NCBI GenBank assembly: GCA_029225565.1
Contig: JAQXWS010000080.1
Coordinates: 1 to 64,000, forward strand
DNA: 64,000 bases
Source: Eubacteriales bacterium
GTDB taxonomy: Bacteria; Bacillota; Clostridia; Oscillospirales; Acutalibacteraceae
Reading direction: 5' to 3'
This document shows, in pieces, positions 1 to 8,468 of this stretch. Within the stretch, counting starts at the first letter, position 1. The number at the start of each line of letters is the position of its first letter. The notes beneath the pieces are model-generated. The model did not search any database. It was not told the origin of the DNA and worked only from the letters and a program-made list of their open reading frames with translations. A program made the position numbers and the translations under genes.

Positions 1-1
1 G

Positions 2-238
2 AGGATAGAAAATCAGACGGGAGGAGCAAGCCCCTCCCCTACGGTATCCGATATAATATGTGCATTTAAATCATTATCAACATTAGAATGTAAGAAATTA
101 TTGCCAATAGACATTTTGTTTCAGCGTTCATACCATGACCATATTATTCGTGATGATATTGATTATCAACAAATATGGCAATATATTGACGAAAACCCAA
201 CAAAATGGGCAGAGGATAAATATAATACAAATATTTAA
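2..238 (+). CDS. C-terminal part of REP-associated tyrosine transposase (RAYT, IS200-like), 5' end outside window
   Basis: The open frame runs in from the window edge and stops at TAA 236-238. It ends with the hallmark C-terminus of RAYT/Y1 transposases: FWQRSYHDHIIR-like (here LFQRSYHDHIIRDD), then a DYQQIWQYIDENPTKWAEDKY tail. Known family members are HUH-type single-strand nucleases that move REP-like palindromes. Before the conserved part, the frame reads through a REP-like palindrome encoding GGASPSPTVSD. Only the last ~78 residues are visible, so the catalytic HUH and Tyr residues cannot be checked and it is unknown whether the gene is intact. A hairpin terminator starts right after the stop. 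Confidence 0.8.
   Translation, partial: RIENQTGGASPSPTVSDIICAFKSLSTLECKKLLPIDILFQRSYHDHIIRDDIDYQQIWQYIDENPTKWAEDKYNTNI
17..42. repeat. REP-like GC-rich palindrome inside the transposase frame
   Basis: GGGAGG (19-24) pairs with CCTCCC (33-38), with an inner GC/GC pair and an AA turn. This makes a nearly perfect 20-nt palindrome, much richer in GC than the surrounding transposase sequence. It is in frame and translated. Its shape matches the REP-type targets that RAYT proteins recognise. Confidence 0.55.
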
Positions 239-263
239 GGACGAACTGTGTTCGTCCTTTTTC
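239..263 (+). terminator. Intrinsic terminator after transposase
   Basis: GGACGAAC (239-246) pairs perfectly with GTTCGTCC (250-257) across a 3-nt loop and is followed by a T-rich tract. It begins one base after the transposase stop. Confidence 0.85.
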
Positions 264-342
264 CTTGCAATTTGACTTTTTCTACACGCTGAACTGAGCG
301 ATGCTCACTTCTTTTTTCACATAACATAATAAAGAATAAAAA

Positions 343-368
343 AACAGTCCCCAAAAACGGGGACTGTT
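343..368 (-). terminator. Terminator of tRNA-Arg
   Basis: AACAGTCCCC (343-352) pairs perfectly with GGGGACTGTT (359-368). Read on the minus strand it is followed by an uninterrupted run of T, two bases beyond the tRNA 3' end, so it terminates the tRNA transcript. Confidence 0.85.
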
Positions 369-369
369 C

Positions 370-446
<77 letters not shown>

Positions 447-470
447 ATGTGCGAATGCTTTCGCTCAAAT

Positions 471-499
471 AATATAACATATTGTACTTAAAAATGCAA
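471..499 (-). promoter_or_regulatory. Sigma-A-type promoter for tRNA-Arg
   Basis: On the minus strand, TTGCAT (494-499) and TATATT (471-476) are separated by exactly 17 nt and lie about 25 nt upstream of the tRNA 5' end at 446. Confidence 0.65.
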
Positions 500-506
500 G
501 TGTTTT

Positions 507-962
507 TTATTTTTCTTTTTCGGCAATAAATCTTTCCAATATATCGGCGGCAATTTCTACCAGCCGGACGCAAGGCCTTTTTTTGTAGTATTCTGCTGTT
601 CGTGCCTGGGGAACGGGGGACTGGGGTCCTTTTTCTGCAAGGCCCAGCAACTCTCGGCACACAATTGAGCCGTTGATATTGCGAAATTCGTTGGCGACCT
701 GCTGAACATAGCCGTAAAGCTGCGCCTTTTTTTCGTTATCGCGGGGCTGTCGGTATCCGTACAGTGCGCTGATAACAAATGTCATGCCCGACACGGCGCC
801 GCAGACCTCTCTCATTCTGCCCATGCCACCGCCGTAGCCGCACACAAGTCCGGCCACGGTTAACGGGTCCATATTCATCTCCTCGGCGTAGGCCATTGCC
901 ACAGCCTGAGCGCAGTTGTAGCCCTCTTCAAATCTCTGCTTTGCTATTTCGCTCTTTTTCAT
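507..962 (-). CDS. C_GCAxxG_C_C family putative redox protein
   Basis: A 151-aa cytoplasmic protein with the five-cysteine pattern of this family: C17 (in YNCAQAV), C41 (VCGYGGGMGR), C54 (EVCGAVSGM), C102 and C131. The glycine-rich stretch around C41 and the CGAVSG motif are diagnostic. Family members are presumed metal or thiol redox proteins of anaerobes; no reaction is established. Its ATG (960-962) immediately follows the stop codon of the upstream zinc-ribbon gene, so the two are translationally coupled. Confidence 0.8.
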   Translation of the reverse strand: MKKSEIAKQRFEEGYNCAQAVAMAYAEEMNMDPLTVAGLVCGYGGGMGRMREVCGAVSGMTFVISALYGYRQPRDNEKKAQLYGYVQQVANEFRNINGSIVCRELLGLAEKGPQSPVPQARTAEYYKKRPCVRLVEIAADILERFIAEKEK

Positions 963-1778
963 TTAGTTACCTTTATCTACCGATTCCGGGTCGTAGTCGT
1001 CGTCGCCGGTAATCGGCTTTTTTGTGGTTGCTTCTGTAGTAGTGGTGGTGTCGTCATACACAAAAACGGCATTGTAAACGGTATTGCCCGTTGCCTTGAA
1101 TGAATATTTTGTGCTGCTGCTGACTTTTGTGCTGCCGCTGTACCAGCCGTCAAAGATGTAGCCGTCGTCGGGTCTTGCGATGATGGTCACTTTTGTGCCC
1201 TCAATGTAGTTGCCGTCGGCGCCTACGCTGCCGTTACTTTCTACCTCGCCGCCTTCGTTACAGCTAAGGCTGACAGAATATGTTTTTTTCGCCTTTGTTG
1301 TAGTGGTGGTTGTGGTAGTTGTTGTGGTAGTAGTGGTCTTTGTGGTCGGCTGAGTAGTGGTTGTGGTGGTATTGCGCTGAGTAGTCAGGTCGTAATCATC
1401 GTCATCGTACAATCCCTGCTCATCGTCGGTGTAGGTAACGGACGGTTCGGCGTTATTATCCTTTTTGTTATGTGCCACGATTGCCACGGTAGCACCTATG
1501 ATGGCTACCAGTATCAGCACCAGTACGATTATGATAGTAACCTCCTGCTTATGCTTTTGCATATCCTTTTCTGCCTCTCTTTGCTGACGGCGAGCCTGCC
1601 TTTCGGTATTTCGGTCATCGTCTTGGTATCGGTCAAAGTTATTATCCAAATTGGGTACAACTTTTGTTGCGTCCATATCCTGCCGGTTGTAGTCGTCTTC
1701 GTCGTAAAGGGGAGAGCCGCAGTTTTGGCAAATATACAGGTTGTCGTCATTTTTTGTTCCGCAATTTTTGCATCTCAT
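963..1778 (-). CDS. Zinc-ribbon, membrane-anchored protein with Thr-rich linker and InlB-type repeat
   Basis: A 271-aa protein. The start at 1778 is chosen because AAAGGAGG lies just upstream; a longer frame from 1817 has no such site. Visible order: N-terminal zinc ribbon (CKNC near residue 3, CQNC near 18), an acidic and then a basic segment, one transmembrane helix (about residues 80-102), an acidic region, a poly-Thr linker, and an exported domain with Gly/Trp spacing like the Listeria-Bacteroides (InlB B / Flg_new) repeat (GYIFDGWYSG). A second Thr stretch follows. The layout suggests a cytosolic zinc ribbon linked to an extracellular binding module. The function is unknown. It is the first gene of a two-gene unit with the redox protein. 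Confidence 0.7.
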   Translation of the reverse strand: MRCKNCGTKNDDNLYICQNCGSPLYDEDDYNRQDMDATKVVPNLDNNFDRYQDDDRNTERQARRQQREAEKDMQKHKQEVTIIIVLVLILVAIIGATVAIVAHNKKDNNAEPSVTYTDDEQGLYDDDDYDLTTQRNTTTTTTQPTTKTTTTTTTTTTTTTTKAKKTYSVSLSCNEGGEVESNGSVGADGNYIEGTKVTIIARPDDGYIFDGWYSGSTKVSSSTKYSFKATGNTVYNAVFVYDDTTTTTEATTKKPITGDDDYDPESVDKGN

Positions 1779-1980
1779 AGGATTACCTCCTTTTTCTTTT
1801 GCTGAATTATAACACATTATGGCAAGGTTAACAACAGTTGTTGCTATAATTTTATAAATCTTTTACATAATTTTTGAATTAATGCTTGACTTTTGTTGCA
1901 AATTATAATAAATTTAGTATGTAATGTTTTCTGCGTCCGTCAGGAGCAGAGCAGATATTTCGGAAAGGGGATTCCCAATT

Positions 1981-2955
1981 ATGAAGAAAACAGTAAAAAA
2001 ATTAGTTGCATTGATGCTGGCAGTTGCACTTGTTGCATCCCTTGCAGGTTGCGCAAAGATTAACTATGTAACCAACGGCACCATCCAGGCCATCAAGGAG
2101 GTTAAGTCCGGCGAGTGGAACAAGGTTGACGAGAATGCAGACCAGGGCGCAGGCGAGGATGTATCTGTGCTTGACAAGTCCTTTGAGCCGGGTACATACG
2201 GCGGAGTTGAGTTCAAGACAGTTGAGGATGTTGTAGCATATTATGTTGATGCATACAACTACACAAAGACTCTTACTGCAGAGTACACCGAGAACGGCGA
2301 CCCCAAGACATTCTACAAGCTGCTTGGTACAGAGGAACTTGAGGTTGGCGATGTTATGATTGACGGCAAGGCTAACAGCACTATCAACAGCCTTGTACCG
2401 GGTATTGTTGACGGCATTATGGTTAAGGGCTCATACGGCCTTGTACCATGCGGCAACAGAGACCCACGGTATGACGACAACCTTAGCGACGACACCAGAA
2501 AGAACGACCACAAATACCAGACCTCTGCTTTTGAGGCTGACTTTGTTCTCGACTGCAATGTTGTTGACAACAACGACGGCACAATCACCATCACAATCCA
2601 GCCAAAGGCTGAGGAGCTTGCTTACCGTGGCGAGGGTCCGCAGGGCTCATTCTTTGAGGCACTGGGTAACATCAGCGGCGCAGTTGCACAGATTAGCGTA
2701 CTTTCCTTCTCACAGGGCGACGCTAACGATAACGTAAAGGTTATGTACCAGGGCGGTACAGGTACCGTTACTATCGACACAAAGACCAAGGAAGTTATCA
2801 GCGCTAAGTATGTAATGGTTGCCAATGTTGATGTACAACACGCAAATGTTACTATCATCAAGGACAAGAGCGCATCCGTAAAGATTACTTACACCAATGA
2901 GTATCCTGCTCCGGATGATTATCTTCTTGATGAGGTTGGTATCGTAAGAAAGTAA
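1981..2955 (+). CDS. Uncharacterised lipoprotein
   Basis: A 324-aa protein. The ATG at 1981 is preceded by GGAAAGGGG; the frame extends to 1924 but that extension has no ribosome site. Residues 1-21 form a lipoprotein signal peptide (KK, hydrophobic core, lipobox LAGC with Cys at about 24), so it should be anchored outside the membrane. The mature part is rich in beta-prone DGTITITI-like segments and matches no family I recognise. Codon use is strongly biased, suggesting high expression. It is monocistronic: its own terminator lies at 2983-3012. Confidence 0.75.
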   Translation: MKKTVKKLVALMLAVALVASLAGCAKINYVTNGTIQAIKEVKSGEWNKVDENADQGAGEDVSVLDKSFEPGTYGGVEFKTVEDVVAYYVDAYNYTKTLTAEYTENGDPKTFYKLLGTEELEVGDVMIDGKANSTINSLVPGIVDGIMVKGSYGLVPCGNRDPRYDDNLSDDTRKNDHKYQTSAFEADFVLDCNVVDNNDGTITITIQPKAEELAYRGEGPQGSFFEALGNISGAVAQISVLSFSQGDANDNVKVMYQGGTGTVTIDTKTKEVISAKYVMVANVDVQHANVTIIKDKSASVKITYTNEYPAPDDYLLDEVGIVRK

Positions 2956-2982
2956 TATTCAATCAATTAGGTAGTACAATAT

Positions 2983-3012
2983 AAGACGGTGCTTTTGCGC
3001 CGTCTTTGTTTT
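2983..3012 (+). terminator. Terminator after the lipoprotein gene
   Basis: AAGACGGTGC (2983-2992) pairs with GCGCCGTCTT (2997-3006) with one G-T pair and a TTTT loop, followed by TGTTTTT. Confidence 0.8.
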
Positions 3013-3023
3013 TAGGAGTAATT

Positions 3024-4559
3024 ATGAGTAATACAAAAACAAGCAGAGTAATGTCCCTGCTTATGGCTCTGGCAATCATTCTGTCCTCAGTGACCGTAGC
3101 CTCCACACCCATTACAGTCCATGCAGGCACATTCAGCAAAAACGGGTTTACTGTAACCACTTATGATTTGAAGCGGCCCAAGGTGCTGAAAAAGGGCAGC
3201 GGATATTCTATATCCGGCAAGCTCAAGGCAAATCATACCGTAAAGCAGTTCAAAATCGGTGTGTATGACCGCAATCAATTCAGGTACGACAAGTCATATA
3301 CAAGGAATGTGTCAACAAAAACCATTAACCTAAAGGATTATCAAAGCAAGATTAAGTTCGGCTCCTTGCCCTCGGGCGAAAAGGAGCTGAGGTATATTCT
3401 CACAGACAAGGACGGCAACCAAGTCAAGCTGGTACGCAATTTTACTGTTCTCGGCAAGGCAAAGGGCCCTCGCAGTATGACTTCTGCCTGCCACATAGGT
3501 GTGTCCCGTGGCACATACAAGAGCGTAACCGACGCAGATTTGTCCACCGGCTGGAGCCACGGCACTATGACCATCAGGCTTCCCAAGGACAGGACGGCGG
3601 ACGGTATGGCTGTCAAGTGGGACAAATTCCGTAACTATTATTCCATAAAGGTGTATGACGCCGACAACAATGTTATCAAAGAATACAAGGACGGCTACGC
3701 AAAGCTGCACGAGTATTTTTCCTTTGGCGAGGGCGCCCGCAAGGTGGTGCTGAAGCTGAACCACCGCAAGGGAAGCAAGGGCGTCCTGTCCCTCAGGGTG
3801 TACGAAAAGGATAAGGTGGGCCCCTCTGTTGAGCAGTGGAAGTCGCCCAAGCGCGGCGAGTGCGACCTGATGGTGGTGTCGGCTCACCGTGATGACGAAT
3901 TGCTGTTTTTCGGCGGCACAATCCCGTATTACCAAAATGTAAAGAAAAAGAATGTGTACACCATGTATGTATCCGGCAGAGAAAAGCACCGTGCCCGTGA
4001 GGCTCAGGCAGGTTTGTGGAGCATGGGCGTGGACACATATCCCATCTTTATGGATTATGCCGGCGGCTATCATGACGGAATATCCGGAACCCTCCGTGAT
4101 TGGGGAGGCGAAACCGCCGTGCTAAAAAAGATGGTAGAGAAGATTAGGTGCTACCAGCCGGATGTTGTGGTAACCCATGACAAGAACGGAGAGTACGGTC
4201 ATCCCACCCACAAGACCGTGTCCTACATTACCCTCAAGGCTGTAAATATGGCAAAGGATAAGACAAAATTTACGGAGTCATACAAAAAGTACGGCACATG
4301 GAGAGTTAAGAAGGTGTATTTTCACTATACAAACAAGAATACTATGTATATGAATTGGGACAACACCTACAAGGAGCTGGATTACAGAACACCCTACCAG
4401 ATGGCAAAGGTAGGATTTGACAAGCACTATTCCCAGCACAACGGCTGGAGTATGACCTGTGACGCAGTAAAAAAGTATTCCAACCGCAAATTCGGCTTGG
4501 TATATACAACTGTTGGCAAGGACAAAAAGAAAAATGACTTTTTTGAGCATATTGACTGA
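3024..4559 (+). CDS. Secreted PIG-L/LmbE-family deacetylase-like protein
   Basis: A 511-aa protein; the start at 3024 follows TAGGAG. An N-terminal signal segment (MSLLMALAIILSSVTVASTP) indicates export. Residues ~35-270 form a beta-rich non-catalytic region. From ~280 comes a PIG-L fold: VVSAHRDDELLFFGG corresponds to the family's AHPDDE zinc motif, and a later HDKNGEYGHPTHK block supplies the downstream His residues. PIG-L enzymes remove acetyl groups from N-acetylglucosamine-containing substrates, so a cell-surface or secreted glycan is the likely target (inference). The Pro of AHPDDE is Arg here, but the metal-binding residues remain. Confidence 0.75.
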   Translation: MSNTKTSRVMSLLMALAIILSSVTVASTPITVHAGTFSKNGFTVTTYDLKRPKVLKKGSGYSISGKLKANHTVKQFKIGVYDRNQFRYDKSYTRNVSTKTINLKDYQSKIKFGSLPSGEKELRYILTDKDGNQVKLVRNFTVLGKAKGPRSMTSACHIGVSRGTYKSVTDADLSTGWSHGTMTIRLPKDRTADGMAVKWDKFRNYYSIKVYDADNNVIKEYKDGYAKLHEYFSFGEGARKVVLKLNHRKGSKGVLSLRVYEKDKVGPSVEQWKSPKRGECDLMVVSAHRDDELLFFGGTIPYYQNVKKKNVYTMYVSGREKHRAREAQAGLWSMGVDTYPIFMDYAGGYHDGISGTLRDWGGETAVLKKMVEKIRCYQPDVVVTHDKNGEYGHPTHKTVSYITLKAVNMAKDKTKFTESYKKYGTWRVKKVYFHYTNKNTMYMNWDNTYKELDYRTPYQMAKVGFDKHYSQHNGWSMTCDAVKKYSNRKFGLVYTTVGKDKKKNDFFEHID

Positions 4560-4572
4560 CTCAATATTTAAC

Positions 4573-4601
4573 TTGCTAAAAAGGATATAATATAGTATAA
4601 T
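4573..4601 (+). promoter_or_regulatory. Sigma-A-type promoter
   Basis: TTGCTA (4573-4578) and TATAAT (4596-4601) with a 17-nt spacer, 30 nt before the next gene's ATG. Confidence 0.6.
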
Positions 4602-4630
4602 TAGGCTATATTTATGATTGGAGATTGATT

Positions 4631-6487
4631 ATGAACGATAATATTCCTAACATGGATTACGATGCCGACGAGGTTATCGAAAATTTTAAGGCCAAGTTCA
4701 AGTGGCCTGCAAATGACGATGTTGAGGTTATTGTCAGGCCTCCCAAGCTTGGCGTCAAGATTGTGCTGTCCTTGCTGATTACTATTATCGGCGGCGGCGT
4801 CATCTATTATCTTAACATTCCTGCACTCAACCCAAAGTCAACTGACGCCTACACATTTATCATATCGCTGATTGTTATCTTTTTTGCAGCGTTGTATCTG
4901 CTTATCGGCGCAAGAACAAAGGTTGAACGCAGAGAGTATTTTAAGAAAAAGTCCGTTATCCCCGTTATTATGGTAGCGGTTTTGGTTGTAGTGATGGCAG
5001 TGGGCTATCTGGCGGGCTGCACCCTCTTTAGAGCACGGTCTTACAGCGAGCTAATGCCTGTATCCGACAGCTCATTTTCCGAGGATTTTGCCGACATTAA
5101 GTATGACGAGGTGCCCCGTCTGGACGCAGCAACCTCAAAGGTGCTTGCCGACCAGCAGCTGGGTTCCCTGTCCGAATATAAGAGCCAGTATGTGGTATCC
5201 TCAACCTCTACCCAGATTAACTACAAGGGCAAGCCCGTCCGCGTTGCATATCTTGAGTACGCAGATGTGTTCAAGTGGTTCAATAACACAAAGAACGGAC
5301 TGCCGGCATATATGCTTATTGATGTAGTGAGCCAAAAGGTCAATGTAGTAAACTGTGTAGAGCGATTCGGCGAGGGTATCAAGTACTCACCTACGGAGCT
5401 GTTTAACGAAAAATTACTGCGCCACCTGAGATTCCAGTATCCTACTGCTATTATGGATACTCCCAATTTTGAGATTGACGACAACGCGCACCCCTACTGG
5501 ATTACCCCGGTGTTGGACAGAACCATCGGCCTCTTCGGCGGTACCGACATCAAGGGAGTTATCATCACCGATGCACTCAACGGCGAGAGCAATTACTACA
5601 GCATTGACACCGTGCGCAACAACAAGAAGCTCAACTGGATTGATGTTGTATATAGCGATAATATTCTTATCCAGCAGTACAACTACTACGGCAAGCTCAG
5701 TCACGGCTTCTGGAACTCAATTATTTTCCAGAATGATGTAAATATTGCATCCGACGGCAACGGATTTATCGCTATGGATGATGATGTGTGGGTATATACC
5801 GGCGTAACCTCCAGCGAGTCCGACTCCTCCAACTTCGGCTTTATCCTTTGCAACCAGCGTACAAAGGAGACCCGGTACTACAAGAACGGCGGTGCCATGG
5901 AGGCATCGGCACAGGAATCCGCTGAGGATGCGGTACAGAACTACGGCTACCGCGCTATCTTCCCAATCCTCCTGGATATTGAGGGCCAGCCCACCTACTT
6001 TATGTCCCTGTACGGCGACAGCGGTACGGTAAAGGGATATGCTCTGGTTAACCTTGAGGACAAGACCGTTGTGGGCACAGGCCTTTTGGATACAGAAAAG
6101 AGCGACGCCAAGGCCCTGAACGCAGCTGTAGAAAACTATATCAACGCACTTAAGGACAAAGGCGTTGTTGATGAGGACGCAAATGCGGACGAATACAAGG
6201 TTGACGAGGGCGGCAGCCAAAAGCCAAGTGCCGACGCAAAGCCCACTGCTCCTGCCGACAGCAAGGAGGAGGCAAAGAGCGTTACCGGCGCCATTACCGA
6301 CATCAAGACCTCGGTAAATGACGGCAACACCGTATATTACATTCAGGTTGACGGCAAGTACTATTATATCAAAGTAACCGATTGTATGGATGTGCTCCTG
6401 CTGAAGAAGGGGGACAAGGTTTCTGTAACCTATTCCAAGGCAGACGACAGCAAGTTCATTCCGGCTACCAATGTAGAAAAGGCATAG
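4631..6487 (+). CDS. Large membrane-anchored protein of unknown function
   Basis: A 618-aa protein; ATG 4631 has GGAG 7 nt upstream. Three transmembrane helices lie in the first ~140 residues (near 40-62, 78-96 and 110-132). About 350 residues follow that look extracytoplasmic, then a Ser/Pro/Ala-rich linker (~535-560). The last ~70 residues form a small beta domain that looks OB-like (VTGAITDIK ... YYYIKVTD ... GDKVSVTYSK). I do not recognise the family. It has its own promoter and ends at a strong terminator, and lies between envelope-related genes. Confidence 0.65.
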   Translation: MNDNIPNMDYDADEVIENFKAKFKWPANDDVEVIVRPPKLGVKIVLSLLITIIGGGVIYYLNIPALNPKSTDAYTFIISLIVIFFAALYLLIGARTKVERREYFKKKSVIPVIMVAVLVVVMAVGYLAGCTLFRARSYSELMPVSDSSFSEDFADIKYDEVPRLDAATSKVLADQQLGSLSEYKSQYVVSSTSTQINYKGKPVRVAYLEYADVFKWFNNTKNGLPAYMLIDVVSQKVNVVNCVERFGEGIKYSPTELFNEKLLRHLRFQYPTAIMDTPNFEIDDNAHPYWITPVLDRTIGLFGGTDIKGVIITDALNGESNYYSIDTVRNNKKLNWIDVVYSDNILIQQYNYYGKLSHGFWNSIIFQNDVNIASDGNGFIAMDDDVWVYTGVTSSESDSSNFGFILCNQRTKETRYYKNGGAMEASAQESAEDAVQNYGYRAIFPILLDIEGQPTYFMSLYGDSGTVKGYALVNLEDKTVVGTGLLDTEKSDAKALNAAVENYINALKDKGVVDEDANADEYKVDEGGSQKPSADAKPTAPADSKEEAKSVTGAITDIKTSVNDGNTVYYIQVDGKYYYIKVTDCMDVLLLKKGDKVSVTYSKADDSKFIPATNVEKA

Positions 6488-6497
6488 TATAATACAA

Positions 6498-6538
6498 AAT
6501 CCTCTGTGGTTATGAACAGCCACAGAGGATTATTTTTT
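6498..6538. terminator. Terminator between convergent genes
   Basis: AATCCTCTGTGG (6498-6509) pairs perfectly with CCACAGAGGATT (6520-6531), followed on the plus strand by ATTTTTT. The minus-strand gene stops right after it, so it may serve both sides. Confidence 0.85.
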
Positions 6539-6995
6539 ATTTCTTTTTGAATACTACCAGCTTGCTGAAAACATAATTGAGTATTATAACCACAATTTGC
6601 ATAATAACTTTGGCAATCATATTTCCGTTAATATCCAGCGACAGTATGCTCAACCGGAGGGCTCCCATATTGAGTATGTCAATCAGTAGCCACAGCCCCA
6701 GCTCCTCAACGCCCAAGCTGAACAGTCTTGCGCCGACAAACCCCAGCAGCTCCTTGATTACTGTTTTGCCCTGCCAGCTTTTGGACTCAAACACCCACAG
6801 CTTGTTTGTAATGTACGCAAAGGATACGGCGAATATCCAGCTCATTATGTTGGTTAGGAGATACAATTTTTCGCCCAACAGGGAGTCGAAGATTTTGAAG
6901 CTGACAAGGCTCACTATTGTGGTCAGTACGCCAAAAATGATGTAGGTTATCAGCTCCCGGTATTTTTTTGCCAGCTTTTTGATTTTGTTTATCAT
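6537..6995 (-). CDS. GtrA family membrane protein
   Basis: A 152-aa protein with four predicted transmembrane helices and the family pattern: an N-terminal basic segment, YIIFGVLTTIVSLVSF, the ITNKLWVFESK loop, and a C-terminal YVFSKLVVFKKK. GtrA proteins are thought to carry lipid-linked sugars across the membrane for cell-surface polysaccharides. No glycosyltransferase partner is adjacent. It is convergent with the preceding gene. Confidence 0.85.
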   Translation of the reverse strand: MINKIKKLAKKYRELITYIIFGVLTTIVSLVSFKIFDSLLGEKLYLLTNIMSWIFAVSFAYITNKLWVFESKSWQGKTVIKELLGFVGARLFSLGVEELGLWLLIDILNMGALRLSILSLDINGNMIAKVIMQIVVIILNYVFSKLVVFKKK

Positions 6996-7058
6996 ATCTA
7001 TGTCCTTTTATGTTGATGTATGTATTATACCATAATATCCGATATAGTCAAAATATAA

Positions 7059-7087
7059 TTGAAAAGAACTTTATAGTATGATATTAT
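7059..7087 (+). promoter_or_regulatory. Sigma-A-type promoter
   Basis: TTGAAA (7059-7064) and TATTAT (7082-7087), 17-nt spacer, 30 nt before the methyltransferase ATG. Confidence 0.6.
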
Positions 7088-7116
7088 ATACTTATATTTA
7101 TTGTTGAGGTGTAATT

Positions 7117-8265
7117 ATGCAAACTTATCCACAGGTTGATACATATATGCAGGAGCTGGGTCTCAGGTATTTTAAGAGTACAAACGATTTTTTGGCTCAT
7201 TTGGTTATCAAGACAGACAAGCAATATGCCACCGAGGTTGCGGAGCTGCTTAACTCACGCGCCCAAGGACTGAATACCAATAACCAAATTTTTTATGATT
7301 TAAAAAACAAGACATTGGCAGGCTCACTGGTTATTTCTGCCGCATTTGACAGCGGTATCTTTAGGCATCTGGGCAATATGATTATTGACAACCCCGACTG
7401 GTTTACCGGCACGGTATTGGATGTTGGCTGTGATTGCGGCGTGGTTAGCTGCTTCATTGCTCAGCAGTATCCCGACTGCAAGGTTGTGGGTGTGGATTGC
7501 AATCAGTCGGCAATCAATAACGCCAGGGAATTGGCACAAAGGCTGAACCTCACCAACATTACATTTGAGGCGGCGGATATTTTTGATTACCGACTTGAGG
7601 AAAAGGCTGATACCGCAACCTCCTTTAGGGGCTTGCTGGATATTGCGCAGCAGCTGACCAAGGGTGTATCTGTTATCGGCGAACGCTCAAAGCGTGAGGA
7701 CGGATACCGTCGTGCTTTTTTGCCGTTGGCTCAGGCAATCAGCGATAACCTCAAGACGGACGGCAGGTTCATCAGCGTTGAGAGATATACGGCTATGTAC
7801 GGCTGGCTGGGATGGATGCAGGCGCTGGCAGAGACCGGCATTGCCCCCGTTCCCGACAAGTCGGGACAGATGGTTGCCCAGGATATTTCTTCTCCAAAGG
7901 AGTACTCGGTTACATTTTGTTCCAAGGCAGGCGCAGATACTCCTATGGATACATACAACGCCGTACTGAGCCCCAAATTCAAAAGCGGCGCCGGCTGTGA
8001 CGGTGCAGACGCCGAGTTTGCCCTGTACGAGGACAGCGACAGCATCGACTTTACCGATGTGTACAACAAGGAGGGCAAGCTGCTACACCAGTTTGCGGTG
8101 GCTGCGTCAAAGAACGGTAAGTATATGTTCTATGAGGCTGATTTGGATTACCGCAAGATAAAGTATGTAAATGACAAGAAAAAGCCAAAGATGGAGGCTG
8201 ATTTTGAGCGCAAGCTGGGATTGTATCCCCACGATAAATTCGATATAAAAGAGTACACATTATGA
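7117..8265 (+). CDS. Class I SAM-dependent methyltransferase domain protein
   Basis: A 382-aa protein starting at ATG 7117 after GAGGTG. A helical N-terminal region (1-95) leads into a Rossmann motif I, VLDVGCDCGVVSCFIA (about 100-115), followed by the acidic end of beta-2, VVGVDCNQ (about 124-131). The C-terminal half (about 180-382) is not a standard accessory domain I know. The substrate cannot be inferred. It has its own promoter and precedes the pilus operon by 200 nt, but the strong promoter between them argues for separate transcription. Confidence 0.7.
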   Translation: MQTYPQVDTYMQELGLRYFKSTNDFLAHLVIKTDKQYATEVAELLNSRAQGLNTNNQIFYDLKNKTLAGSLVISAAFDSGIFRHLGNMIIDNPDWFTGTVLDVGCDCGVVSCFIAQQYPDCKVVGVDCNQSAINNARELAQRLNLTNITFEAADIFDYRLEEKADTATSFRGLLDIAQQLTKGVSVIGERSKREDGYRRAFLPLAQAISDNLKTDGRFISVERYTAMYGWLGWMQALAETGIAPVPDKSGQMVAQDISSPKEYSVTFCSKAGADTPMDTYNAVLSPKFKSGAGCDGADAEFALYEDSDSIDFTDVYNKEGKLLHQFAVAASKNGKYMFYEADLDYRKIKYVNDKKKPKMEADFERKLGLYPHDKFDIKEYTL

Positions 8266-8390
8266 GTATTCCATCCGCGGAATTATAAATAAAATAAACG
8301 GAATATAAATTTTTTCGCCTATTTTTTAGCGATATTGTACAAAAGTGAGTGAGCGCTCTTTCATAATATTAACAAAAAATTAGAAATTTA

Positions 8391-8419
8391 TTGAAAAATC
8401 GGTATTGCAAGCGTATAAT
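8391..8419 (+). promoter_or_regulatory. Near-consensus promoter of the Tad/Flp pilus operon
   Basis: TTGAAA (8391-8396) and TATAAT (8414-8419) with a 17-nt spacer; the first pilus gene starts 49 nt downstream of the -10. No other plausible promoter was found before 26 kb, so this likely drives the whole pilus operon. Confidence 0.75.
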
Positions 8420-8468
8420 TTACTTGTAACGAGGGAAGACCCCCAATACATACCGGTTAGGAGCAAAG

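Noticed and set aside
779-1012. 77-codon plus-strand frame rich in Arg/Pro/Ser
   Set aside because: It spans the junction of two well-supported minus-strand genes, has no ribosome site and reads as a GC-rich shadow.
1285-1375. CRISPR-like or tandem repeat array
   Set aside because: The repeated triplets are the coding sequence of a poly-Thr linker; there are no spacers.
1886-1920. Sigma-A promoter of the lipoprotein gene from TTGACT (1886) and TATAAT (1904)
   Set aside because: The spacer is only 12 nt; the alternative with 17 nt gives TAAATT, which is too weak to assert.
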